From positions 3,168,590-3,232,589 of the forward strand of contig CM020619.1 in NCBI GenBank assembly GCA_009829735.1: a stretch of DNA of 64,000 nt, in the 5' to 3' direction. The stretch's first letter is position 1, and every line of letters begins with the position of its first letter. Made by a program: the position numbers and the translations under genes. This DNA is from Pyropia yezoensis. Taxonomy: Eukaryota > Rhodophyta > Bangiophyceae > Bangiales > Bangiaceae. The notes under the pieces are model-generated. The model worked only from the letters and a program-made list of their open reading frames with translations. It was not told the origin of the DNA and made no database searches. Shown here piece after piece: positions 43,368-53,325 of the stretch.

Positions 43368-43445
43368 GAGTCTGCAGCTCCGTCACGTCCGCCCGTCCGT
43401 TATGACAGGGGGACGCCGTCTTTCCGCGTGGCGGAAAAACAGCGC

Positions 43446-43745
43446 ACGTGGGGAGCCAGCGGGGGCTGCAGGTGACGCGGGTGGCGTCGCCTTTTGGCCA
43501 CTCCGGGGGCGAGGTCGGGACGGCCCGGCCGTGTGGCTGCGGCGCGGGCTGCTGCTCGGAGCAGCTGGTGCCACCGGAGATCGATACCCGGCGGGACCTG
43601 ATCCCATGCACTGGCCCACTTACTGGGAATTGGGAGCCAGCCCAGCTCCCACCACGTGCACCATTGTTATTCCGTCCCTCTTCCCCCCCTCCAAACGGCG
43701 CCGCCCGGCGGAAAATAACCGTCGAACAGCCCTGTACGGAGGGGT
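43446..43745 (-). repeat. A1 copy of the split direct repeat (300 bp)
   Basis: It lies at the 5' end of the PAT-like element, outside gag. It matches 38766-39065 without gaps. Its outer end GGAGGGGTACC merges into the gypsy sequence at the insertion point. Confidence 0.92.
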
Positions 43746-43748
43746 ACC

Positions 43749-44665
43749 GATATATTCTCGACTGACTACTCCATAGTTCACGTCGACCCCATGGGACCCA
43801 AACCTAGTTGTGGCAAATACCACAAGCACACACGGCACCCAAGTTGGGGCGGTGTGCTAGGGCTGCCTCCCGTGTCAGGGGAACCGGAAGAAGTGCAAGT
43901 CGCACACACTCTGTCCCTGTTGTGGGGCAATCCCCCCACGGACAAACAAGAGGATGGTGTGTGGTCCAACAGTTTCTTGGTCGGGACGGGGACGCAGGGC
44001 CAAGCCCCGCTGTCCCTTCCCTGATCCCCCCAGGGTCCACTCAGAATCTCGCCACTCAGAATCTCCCACCCCAGCACCTGCCCACCAGGCCACACGAAAA
44101 TTCAAGACGATAAATGCAGAAAACCCTCAAATCCAAGTTGGATTTACTACTAAGCTAACTATCCCAAACTTAGGGAATATGGACCCAAATGCAGGGGGAG
44201 GAACGGATCAGGCTAGTGGCCTGCCGCCCCTTGCATGGCACGTGTTGCCCCCCCCTACCTGGGGGTCAATACTGCCACACTAGTTGGTAGGGTTACGGCA
44301 CCAACAATTGGAAGTATCCCACCATTGATGTCGATCATATGGTCGGCCTTGGACCTCCAGCGTTGGAGCTTCACGTCCTTGGGTAATAGCGACTTGCGTA
44401 TCAAGGAGGCTCCTGAACCGTTATCAAGTACGATACGGGCACAACAGGCACGTCGGGGGGCTAGTTGCACCCGGCCAGCCACCTGGAAGTTCTCACCCGT
44501 CAGCACCGCGATGACCCAACGTGGGTTTACGTTCTTGGGGAGTCCTACCCGAGGTGGGCGGACTCCCTTAGGTTGGCGCAGTATCCGGCAGGGTTGGTTT
44601 GTCCTTTTGACCCACTTGGCCGAGGCTGCCGTTGTGAGCTTAGGACGGCCAGCTCCAACGGTCAT
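43749..44665 (-). pseudogene. Gypsy aspartic protease region, split by insertions
   Basis: The upstream part (44665 to 44285) contains the active-site-like IVLDNGSGASLIRKSLL, followed by a beta-rich stretch (MIDINGGILPIVGAVTLPT). The solo LTR interrupts here. The chain resumes as RFGSHGVDVNYGVVSREYIG at 43803-43749, where the PAT-like element interrupts it again; the continuation is at 38537 and below (GTPYVV). Typical gypsy proteases have D-S/T-G; here the motif is D-N-G-S-G, so assignment rests on motif shape and position between gag and RT. Confidence 0.7.
43809..44279 (-). repeat. Solo LTR of the gypsy family nested in the gypsy protease gene
   Basis: The unit starts TGTGGCAAATACC and ends ATACTGCCACA, 471 bp, in the same orientation as the LTRs at 32212 and 46728. 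It is flanked by CTAGT on both sides (43804-43808 and 44280-44284), a perfect 5-bp target duplication. It interrupts the protease ORF between VTLPT and RFGSHGVDVNYG. Confidence 0.92.
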
Positions 44666-44835
44666 TCGTTTCCCGCCGACTTGGCGTCGGAATCCGAGGG
44701 CGAAGGGGAAGACGACGAGTCCGAGGACGACGTGTCCGCCCCCTCCGCCGAGGATGTGGCGACCGCCACTACCAGTCGAGGTCCACCCTCGCGGCGTGAA
44801 CGTACTTCGTTCGTAGCCGTCTTTTTACTCGCATT

Positions 44836-46608
44836 CTAAACGAGTTGTTGAATGCGTTTACTCAACATAGGGCAATCATATGCCCAGTGTCCATCGGAGT
44901 TGCAGTTCCAACACCGATGGTCAGTTCCCGGAGGGGTCTTCCCGACTTTTGAAGCCGATGAGGTACCCTGGGAAGTTCCCACGGCAGCTACAACCTTATC
45001 CTTGCGGATTCGGCGTGCCTCTCGTAGCTCTCTGGCCTGGCGCGCCTCCTCTCGTTCTTTGGATTACTCGGCCTGACGCTCCTGGCGTTGCTCCTCCCGC
45101 AACTTGCGGTAGGCCTCACCTCTGCGGTAGGCGCACCTAGCCAACTCGGCCAGTGTCGCCCGGGCAGTATTATGCTCCCGGGTCTCCATTCGGACTGACC
45201 AGTGGAGTCCCTCCACGCACCGACTCTTCATAACAGCTTGTGGATGGAGAAACCTATAAAGATTGTTGAGCTTACGAGCCCGCTCCGCAAAGGACAGCTC
45301 GTCCTTAGTCTCTTCCTGATGAGCTTGCGTAAACTCCTCGACTTGAGAAGTCAACCCTGCTTCTTTCACCATAGCTCTCACCAACCAGTTGACGAGCTCT
45401 AAGTACGACGTCACCTCACCAGCGCCTCCACTTGAGGAACTGGGCATGACGAACATGAGTTCTGTCCGTAGGTCGCCCTTGGTAAACTCCTGTAGCATGT
45501 AGAAAGCCATGCCTTCACTTATGGCATTTTCGTCACAGGCTTTTGTGAAACGACGTAGAAGCTCAAAGACACGGAGGGGGGGAGTTCCTTCCCACTCCGC
45601 TTTGTGCCTAAAAGAGTGAAGTACATTCTTCTTGGCACGGCCCATAGCTCGGGCCTGAATAGGACCATACGCCACCGACTTGTTTTGGAGGGCGTAGGTC
45701 TCACAGTCAAAGATCCTCTGGTAGATCGGGTTGTCTACCTGGATCTTGGGCGGCACCTCACGCTGAGGTAAACGCCGCTGAGGCAATTGGGTGCGCTGAT
45801 TCGCAGTGCCTGCCGTCTGCCGCGGCGAGCTTGGCGTAGCTACTGGCGTCTCAGAGGGGAACTCCCCCGTAAAGGGCGTGCGCCCCACCGAGAATGATGT
45901 GGCTCCCCCGTTGGGAATCACCGGGGTCGCCCCCGGTTCGGGGCGACCCGAGACAGGCGTAGGGAGGGATTCCCCCTGCGTCTGCGGGCTCGAAAGCCCC
46001 ACTCCGGTCTGGACATTGAGACCATCTGGCAAACTCGCCGCAATCTGATTGAGAATGGTATTTGTCATCGTGACCACCAGGTCCGGCAAAGTCTGCCGCA
46101 ACACATTGGTCGCCTCCCGACTGACAGTTTCCGCGAGGAGTGGATTATCGACTCCAGTTGAGTCTCGGTCCGCCTCTGGGAGTCCACCTGAGGGGTAACC
46201 ACGATCCTCAGAGGCCTCAACCGGGGACATGGGCGCGAGCCCATCGCCGACCAACGGAGGTCCGCCGTCCTCCGAAAGCCTAGTTCGCGACGGCTCCAAG
46301 CCAAAGTTGGCTCCCACCCGAGTGGATCCCGCGGGGACAGTCCTCTCACCTTGGGACGTTCCCGTTGAGTGTACCACACGGTGTCCGGACTTTGGCCCAC
46401 CATTATCGGGGGTGTCACCCGAATGAACTCCCGACTGAGTCGGGGTGGCCTGTTGCCCGTCCGTAATCCCAGTCCTGCTGGCATGAGGGACCTTTAGTCC
46501 CTCTGCGACCCCAGGTACACCTACCTGTGTCTCACCAGTATTCAAAGGCACTGGAGTACGTGCGTCACCCGTGTACTCCCCAGACGACGGGGGGTCCGAA
46601 CCAGCCAT
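44836..46608 (-). pseudogene. Gypsy gag with CCHC zinc knuckle, one premature stop
   Basis: From ATG at 46608 the first 270 residues are Pro/Thr/Gly-rich. The helical capsid region follows (IYQRIFDCETYALQNKS, LRVFELLRRFTKACDENAI, LVNWLVRAMVKEAGLTSQVE, LHWSVRMETREHNTARATL). The frame meets TAA at 45064-45066 within an Arg/Glu-rich helix (RQERQAE, then SKEREEARQARELREARR), and continues in the same frame to a nucleocapsid zinc knuckle CWNCNSDGHWAYDC, CX2CX4HX4C, ending at TAG 44836. Without that TAA it would be a complete gag of about 590 residues. Confidence 0.88.
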
Positions 46609-46707
46609 GTTGGCTAACGATCCGTATGAAACGGTCCAAGTCCACCGTTACTCTGAGACAGAGGGCCCCCTACACCCGGGTGCACCCGGAGGTAAAGTTT
46701 ACCTCTG

Positions 46708-46725
46708 TCCCCTGCTGCTCCACCA
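46708..46725 (-). other. Primer-binding site of the gypsy element
   Basis: Two bases inside the 5' LTR, the minus strand reads TGGTGGAGCAGCAGGGGA. This is complementary to a tRNA 3' end of the form ...CTGCTCCACCA. I cannot name the tRNA with confidence. Confidence 0.6.
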
Positions 46726-46727
46726 AA

Positions 46728-47196
46728 TGTGGCAATAACTACTCGCACACGCGACACCCAAATTGGGGCGGTGCGCAAGGGCTGCCTCCCGTGTCGGGGG
46801 AACCGGAAGAAGTGCAAGTCGCACACTCTCTATCCCTGTTGTGGGGCAATCCCCCCACTGACAAACAAGAAGATGATGTGTGGGCCAACAGTTTCTTGGT
46901 CGGGACGGGGAAGCGAGGCAAAGCCCCGCTGTCCCTCCCCTTATCCCCCCAGGGTCCCCTCAGAATCTCGGCACTCAGAATCTCCCACCCCAGCACCTGC
47001 CCACCGGGCCACACGAAAATTCAAGACGATAAAATGCAAAAAACCCTCAAATCCAAGTTGGCTTTACTAGTAAGCTAACTATCCCAAACTTAGGGAATAT
47101 GGACGCAAATGCATGGGGAGGAACGGGTCAGGCTAGTGGCCTGCCGCCCTTTGCATGGCCGTGTTGCCTCCCTACCTGGGGGTCAATACTGCCACA
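46728..47196 (-). repeat. 5' LTR of the gypsy element
   Basis: It begins TGTGGCAATAAC and ends ATACTGCCACA on the plus strand, 469 bp. It differs from the 3' LTR at scattered sites and a two-base net length change, so the insertion is not recent. Confidence 0.92.
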
Positions 47197-48034
47197 GGGG
47201 GCAGGTCGCGTGGGGGCGGGAGGGGGGAGAGGGGGGAGGGTGGGGGGGAGGGGGGCGGGCGGGCGCTCGCTCGCCATGGTACGGCGAGCTGCACGGGTGC
47301 TGGCATGTCTGTCGGCTCAAATGCGGCAGTGCATGCGGTGCTATCTGCCCCACACCTGCCGTCGTGCTACTGGCGGCTGCCATGAGCACAGCGTCTGTGC
47401 GCGGTCTGCAATTGGCCCGCCAACCCCACCACCGCGACCACCACACCGCCACACCACCACCACTGCCGGACGACAGGACACTCTCAATGCAGTCACCGTC
47501 GGCCACAGGTTCCGCAGGAGGAGGAGGACCTTTTCATTTTTTGGGCGGCGAGCTTGGGCCGAGCAACAGCACACAGGCGCACATGGCGGTACGAGAATCC
47601 TCCGCTCTGCCCCCTGCCCGGCAGTGGTCGATGCCTTTCAAAGACAGACCGCAGCCGGTTCTGACAGAGCTGCTTGCTGCGCGACGTCGGTGCATGCGCA
47701 GATGCCGACGGGGCGACAGGCAGCGTCGGTTGGGGGGCGGCGGCGGGGGGGGGGGGGGTGGGGACCTGGACCGCCGGCCCCCTGACTTCCCGTGTAGTAT
47801 ATGGCCAGCGTCTACGGCACGGGTACGGCACCGAGCGAGGGCTCCGGCCCGGATGGTGACTTGTACGACGATAAATAGGGCGGTAGGTAGCGCCCCGCGG
47901 TTCCTCATCTTTGCCGACCCCGTCAGCCAGCGTCGACAATCCCACCCACCATCCTCACAGACGCTCCCACACACATAACCCGCTCATCCGCCGCTCCCCC
48001 CTTCCCCCCCCCCCTCCCTCCCCCCGGACTGACG
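47197..48034. other. Host sequence between gypsy element and Fanzor-like locus
   Basis: Its left end is a low-complexity G-rich tract (47,200-47,275) that was upstream of the cellulase before the gypsy inserted. Further right is ordinary GC-rich sequence with a TATA-like GATAAATAGG at about 47,870, 165 bp before the ATG of the Fanzor-like locus. I see no supported gene. Confidence 0.35.
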
Positions 48035-49692
48035 ATGGACGACGACGACGATGGCAGCGACTATGGCATTGGCGTCGACGGGCTGGACGGCGACAACACT
48101 ACAGACGAGGAGTCGGACCCGGCCCAAGAGCAGGCGTACGTTCGAGACGCACGCAATGTGGTGACGCTCAAGCGGGCAGTCTTGGCCGCCAAGCTGTCCC
48201 ACCTGCAGGGCGTGTCCGCACCCCCAGGTGGCGACGAGGCCTTGTCCGCCGGCTGGTCTGCCGCCGTCGCGCAATTGCAGTAGGCGGCCAAGGATGAGAA
48301 GGCGGCGGGCCCCCTCGACGGCGCCGGCGAAGACCTCGTCGCGGCCATCACAGACGCGACAGAGGCAGTCAGCGTGTACTGTGGTGGCCGAACGGCGGCA
48401 TGCGACGTAGAGGTGGAGCTCGCCGCACGTGCCAAGACGGCCGCTGGTCTGATTGGCGTGGCCGTGGCGGGCCTGCCCCGGCACGAGGCTCCCACGGACG
48501 CACCGCCCGCCCGCAAGGGGCGGACGCAAAAGTGTGGCGGATGTGGCGAGCCGGGGCACAAGGCCAGCTCTTGCAAGGCCCCGGCTAGTGACGGGCCGGT
48601 AGCCGCGGACGCCGCCGCCGGCCCGGCGGCGGCCGCGTCCAAGTGTCGCGACTGCCTGGGAAGGGGCCACAGCAGCGGGGACGACACCTGCCCGGTGCAG
48701 CGGCCCTGTCGGGGTCTGTCGGCGGCGTACGACCGCGGCGTCGACCCCGACTGCAAGGACACGCTGCAGAGCAATGGACGGCAACCGCGAGCGTGTACCG
48801 TGGCGGTGGGCGTCCTCGCGAGGGCGGTGTTCGGGGACGAAAGAACCGACGACGCCGACACGCGTGCGGCGGTGTCGACGGCGCTGCAAGCAGAGCTAAA
48901 GGACCTCTCTGGGGCGGCTACCAAGCTCCGCTTCCTCATGCTCCGCGTCCTCGACTTGGCATTGCGGCGCCTGGTGGCTACCGTCGCGGACGCAGCCGAC
49001 GACACCGACTGGACGGCGGCCGTGCCCACAAACTGGACGCCTGTTTGGCTGTGGTTGGCGTGCGCCTGCGGCTGCGAGGGTGTGTCGGGCAGTCCCCTCC
49101 AGACCGGCACCGTGTGTGCGGGGTGCGGCAAGGGGCGAGCCAACACGCGGATGGCGCGCGCCCGCTCCGTGGTGACAACGAGCCACCCGCTGCTCGCAGA
49201 GGCACTCTGCTACGCCCTGACGCAGGTGATGGCCATCACGGCAGCCGCGTGCGACCGGTACCTTCCGGCGAGCAACAACACTGCACGATGGGAACCCGTC
49301 GCCACCATCGTGGCCACCCACGCCGAGCGGTTTGTGGACGCGGCGTATCGCAAGCTGGGCGCCCAGGCGGTCAAGGACGTGCTGGCCACCCCCCCCGCTG
49401 CCACAGCTGCTGCTGCGGGCGGCACCGGCGCCTTCGCGGGCGCCGGCGGCTCTTTCTGGGACACGGAGCGGCGGCTTATGCGGTGGGCGGCCGCGTGCTT
49501 ACGCGCGGGTACCGCGGGCAAGGCAACACTGGGCCGGCGGGGCCTCGACGGCGTCCTTCAATACCTGCTCCAGGCCCTGGTGCAACGGGTAGCCGTCATG
49601 TGGGTGGCCATGCCACCTGTAGCGTTATTGGCCCGTACAGACCCCACAACCACACACACACGGGAAACCACAAACAGGCCACGAAGGAGCAG
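48035..49692 (+). pseudogene. N-terminal half of a Fanzor-like locus, with zinc knuckles and an internal stop
   Basis: ATG at 48035 (MDDDDDGSDYG) opens a frame that meets TAG at 48281-48283 and then continues in the same frame to 49696. It has an acidic N-terminus, a helical segment (VVTLKRAVLAAKLSHLQG), two CCHC-type knuckles (CGGCGEPGHKASSC and CRDCLGRGHSSGDDTC), then a long helical region (AELKDLSGAATKLRFLMLRV, ERFVDAAYRKLGAQAVKDVL). The frame runs into GTAAGAGTCC, a near-perfect splice donor at 49693, so this is probably exon 1 of a gene continuing into the RuvC-like ORF downstream. The helical part could be the recognition half of the nuclease. Linking the two halves is inference. Confidence 0.5.
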
Positions 49693-50123
49693 GTAAGAGT
49701 CCAAGCGTGATCCACTCGCCCACCCCGTCAGAGCTAAAGGTAACAAGGACAAGAGCCCGAGGGAGCAAGTACCCAAAGCACTGTTGATTTTACAAGATGG
49801 TCCCGGGGAGACCCCGGAGCTACCCTCAAGAACCTCCCCCCTGGCCCCTCCAGGGGCCCAGAGCGGGGTCCCCAGAGGGCGCCCCCAGCGGGCCAAGTGC
49901 CAGCAAGGCACCGGCCACTCACCGGGCCAACTAACGAAAGCAAGCGAAAAACCCCCCACACACAAATGTCAATCCCCCAAAAGAAAACCAGTGGGAAAAA
50001 GGGGAAAGGCACGAAATCACACGCGGAAAACAAATACAAAAATCAAGCAAATGGTAATGGGGGTCAACACGTCCACAACCCGGGCAAGTCCTCGAGTCGG
50101 GTGGACCGATCAAGGCTCCGGGT
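49693..50123. other. Putative intron or spacer in the Fanzor-like locus
   Basis: It begins with the donor-like GTAAGAGT. It is relatively A-rich and free of long frames. No acceptor keeps phase with the downstream frame unambiguously (candidates end at 50242 and 50280). Confidence 0.35.
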
Positions 50124-52560
50124 GTGTCGCCACAACACCGGGCCACCTGGCCAAGGATCCCCGGCCAGCATAGGGCTCCACGTAACACTGCCGGCCGGGT
50201 CCCAAGTCACTTCACCGAGGGCCCGCCTGTCCCCAAAGGCCAGAACGCCACACCACCCTCTGTGGCGGGCGTCTGTCCAGCAACGCCTGCGAAGAAGCGC
50301 CGCTGGTGGGCGTACGTGCCGGTTCTCCTCCATGTCCTGACTGTGGGTGTGGAGAGCCCATACGCCCTCATCCCGGGCGCCCGGGCGGTGCTTCACGGAC
50401 ACGGCACGCTGGTGCCGAACAAGATGCTCGCCCTGTTGCGGGCAGTGGCAGACGCCACTGGCGTGGGGGTGCGTGGCCATCGCAGTCTTCGGGCATGGCC
50501 AGAGCTGCAAACAGACGGTGCAGCAGTGCTGGCCGCCATGGCTGGTGTCGGTGGCCGCGCCAACCGTGCCTCCTCCCAGCTGTCTACCGACGGCGTGGCC
50601 GTGATGTTTTTTCTGTCGCGGCCCGACCCGGCCGCAGAGGTTGAGGCGCGGGCGGTGGCCTGGGCAAAGAAGCTGCGCGGCGGTGGACGTGCACAGGGCC
50701 GCAGCGGCAAGGACTTTGCGTCCCGGGTGGGGGTGCTGACGCAGCTCGAGCATGCTGGCCTGCCGTTGGCGCTCGTCCGGTGGCTCCAGATGGTCGGGGG
50801 AGACCCGGGACGGTCTGCCGTATTGTCGGCAGCACCGGGTGAGCGCGTGGTGACGGCAGACCTCCCTAGTAGACGCGATGCGCGCCGCGTGGTTCCGCCA
50901 CATGGGCGGGGACGCGCTCAATCGGGCTGCCGTGGCGTTACTGCGTGGGGAGGGCGTCCAAGACGGGGTGGCAGCAGATGCAGCCATGCCCGAGGGTCGC
51001 CCATCCAGTGGGGCTCAGACGCGGGCGGCGGCGGGCGCCCCGGCTGCAGGGGCGGCGGGGAGAGGGGGGGGGGGCGCTCCAAGCGACGAGTGCGGCGGTC
51101 GTCACCTGCGGAGAGCGATGACGCCGCGGCGGTGGCCCCAGCGATGGCAGGTGAGGCGGCGGCGGGTGCGACGCCCCCCCATGCGATGACCTACCGGGCA
51201 GCCAGCCCCGGCAGAGGCCACGGGCGTGTGCGGCGTGGGCCGCAGGCGACGATCCGACGGGGCCGCCGCACCCAGCTCGCCACTTCGGTGCGGCGTGTAC
51301 TGCGTCGCACGCGCCTGTCCCGGTAGACTGTGCCCCGTCACGAGGCGGAAAAGGTGGCACGGTGGCTGGTGGACCCCACTGTCGCGGCGGGAAACAGTAG
51401 CAGCACCACCCCAGCCTCGCCGCTGCAGGACCGGGTGGACGCTCTGCCCCAGCGCAAGGGGTGTCGTCGATCGGCATCCGTCCCCGGGCTTCGCTACAGC
51501 CTCAGCGCCGCCCACTTTCGCGAGGACAGCGGCGGTTACTTGTTAGCCCGTGCGTGGAAGCAGTTGCGGGCACGCAGCGGTACTGTGGCGGGACTGGTGG
51601 CGGCGGCGGCGGGACCGGTGGCAGGGGCGGGTGACACAGGCGGTGTCGCTGTTCAACTACCGCCCGCCGACCTGGCAGCAGCACACGACACGATGCGTAC
51701 CGGCGACGGCGGCAAACACCTGCAGGCAACGCTCGAGTGGGCCGCCCGTCGCGACACGGTCGCGTACGGCCAGCGATTTGGCGCCAAAGCCACTCGACAC
51801 CTGCACGCGGCGCGTGTGCGCAAGGCCATCCAGCGCGGTCGCTTTGCTGCCTCGGTGGCGCAGGACCTGTCCGGCGGCCTCCTTCGCCAGGTCCGTGGCG
51901 GCGGCGCGGTCGTCGTGGCCATGGACAGCGAGCGCGTGCGCGGGGGTGACGCCTGGCTCCGCCGCTACCTCCGACGGCTGTGCTGGTTTGTCGACCAGGA
52001 AGAGTTCAACACGAGCCAGGTGTGCTCAGAGTGTCACGACAAGATGGTGCTCATCTACTCGACGGGCAACTCCCTCCCCAAGCTTCCAGGAGAGCTGTAC
52101 GGGCCACCCATCGGCCCGCCGCCATCGACACGGCGTGTGCGGATGACGGGCAGCTCGCGTCGGGGGCAGCCAAAGCGGGCCCTCCCTCTGCTACCCACGT
52201 GACGCGCCGAGGGCCGGACCCCGACGCCTACCGGGCGGCCGTCCGAGCCTCTGCCCGTGCTGCTGCTGTGGCGCGGCGCGCGGCCGCGCTGGCCGCCTGT
52301 GCCGTCGAGGACCACGCCGTCTATGCCGACCCGAGGCCGCTGAGCGAGTGGGCGGCCAAGGGCTGCTACACGTGCTCTCTCGCGGCCCCACATAACTCCG
52401 GTCACCCAGCGCCACACTGGCCCGTGATTCGCAACCGGTACGACGTTGTGGCCCGCAACATGGCGTGGGTGGCCGCTCGTCGTCTCACGGGTACCGACAG
52501 GTGGCCTTTCAAGCGCCCATACGGTATGAGGTGGGCCTGGGCGACCAAGCGTCCACAAAG
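50124..52560 (+). pseudogene. Fanzor/TnpB-like RuvC nuclease, broken by frame changes and a stop
   Basis: The order of motifs fits the Fanzor (eukaryotic TnpB) family. There is a beta-strand pair with STDGVAVMFFLSRP before RuvC-I, VGGDPGRSAVLSA (Asp at 50802), then a linker with LSAAHFREDSG and W, a helical arginine-rich region (ARVRKAIQRGRFAASVAQ), the strand VVVAMDSERV, and FVDQEEFNTSQVCSEC, which has the conserved Glu and first zinc pair. A second zinc pair CYTC and RuvC-III (NRYDVVARNMAWVAA, with the catalytic Asp) follow at about 52,360-52,475. Fanzors are RNA-guided DNA nucleases carried by eukaryotic transposons. The frame changes near 50,870 and again near 52,150, and a TAG lies at 51324, so either several introns or decay must be assumed. 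No guide RNA or element ends were found. Confidence 0.65.
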
Positions 52561-52690
52561 TGGTGTTCCCGTCCCGCCTGTACGCCGCACCCGTGCGACT
52601 ACGCGGGTCGATGTATGGCCCGTGCTGGCTGCAGAGGACACTGTCGGCGACGGTGGTGGTGGTGGTGGTGGTGGTGGTGGTGGCGGCGGG

Positions 52691-52785
52691 GACGGCGAGA
52701 ACGGCGAGGACGGCGAGGACGGCGAGGACGGCGAGGACGGCGAGGACGGCGAGGACGGCGAGGACGGTGAGGACGGCGAGAACGG
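52691..52785 (+). repeat. GGCGAGGAC minisatellite (9-bp unit)
   Basis: About ten tandem 9-bp units encode Gly-Glu-Asp in the frame that also carries the RuvC-III motif of the Fanzor-like ORF. It is preceded by a GGT trinucleotide run. It lies beyond the catalytic core and would be a disordered acidic tail. Confidence 0.85.
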
Positions 52786-53325
52786 CGGTGGCGGTGGCGG
52801 TGGGGGGGTTGTCGACGGCGACGCGACTGCGCCGTCCTCTGTGATGCGACGCGGTGCTCCTGGTGGGGAACGGGTGACGGCGGCCGACAGTTCCATGGAC
52901 GGGGTACGTCGGGCGGATACGGGGGCGACAGACGCGCCCCGTTGTATGGTGGACACTGCAAGACGCTATGACAGCGCACATCTTGCCCGTGACCCTCACC
53001 TACCACGGGGTACGTCAGCCGCCCCCTTTTTCGCCGACGAGCCAATCATATGGGTAATTGTCGGCCGTTCACTAGCAGGTTAGACGCCGGCTTTTCCCGG
53101 GAACCTTTCCCGGGATGAGTCGGATGTTTCCCGGAGGGGTTTAACCGATAGTTTCAACGGAGCAGCGCGACCATCGCCGCCGCGACCACCACCGCCGCCA
53201 CCACCAACCCACCAGGAACACCAACACCGCCTGTCCGCCTGCCCCAAAAACGACCCTCGCTGCCCCCCCCCCCCTTCCTCCCTACCCTTCCCCCTCCCCC
53301 CCCTCTCTACCTCAGTGCATCCCCC

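Larger units (their letters stand above)
38538..43748 (-). mobile_element. PAT-like tyrosine-recombinase (DIRS-order) retrotransposon, 5,211 bp
   Basis: It encodes gag, RT, RNase H, an N6-adenine-methyltransferase-like domain and a tyrosine recombinase, all on the minus strand. Ends are split direct repeats: A1 (43446-43745) at the 5' side, then the ORFs, then B1 (39061-39095), A2 (38766-39065) and B2 (from about 38546). A1 and A2 are 300 bp, collinear without gaps and differ at about five sites. The sequence AGGGGTACC occurs at both borders (38529-38537 and 43740-43748) within the gypsy protease gene, as expected if the recombinase inserted the circle at a short shared core. PAT elements combine split direct repeats with a methyltransferase domain. 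Gag stops and a recombinase frameshift indicate an inactive copy. Confidence 0.85.
32212..47196 (-). mobile_element. Ty3/gypsy chromovirus with two nested insertions (14,985 bp)
   Basis: Direct LTRs (32212-32682 and 46728-47196) enclose, in minus-strand order, a primer-binding site, gag with zinc knuckle, aspartic protease, reverse transcriptase, RNase H, integrase, chromodomain and a polypurine tract. A long plus-strand ORF lies between the chromodomain and the 3' LTR. Flanking pentamers are GGGAG on the left and GGGGG on the right, possibly a target duplication with one change. Removing the nested 5,211-bp tyrosine-recombinase element and the solo LTR with its duplication leaves about 9.3 kb. 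Stops and frameshifts in gag, integrase and RT show that this copy is inactive. Its base composition is lower in GC than the host genes. Confidence 0.9.

Noticed and set aside
47275..47277. ATG on the minus strand as the original start of the cellulase gene
   Set aside because: Joining across the removed gypsy element leads into a different frame from the signal-like core, so the start could not be assigned without assuming an indel in the C-rich stretch.
52691..52785. GGCGAGGAC array as a CRISPR-like array
   Set aside because: The unit is 9 bp with no spacers. It is a coding-type minisatellite in a eukaryotic genome.
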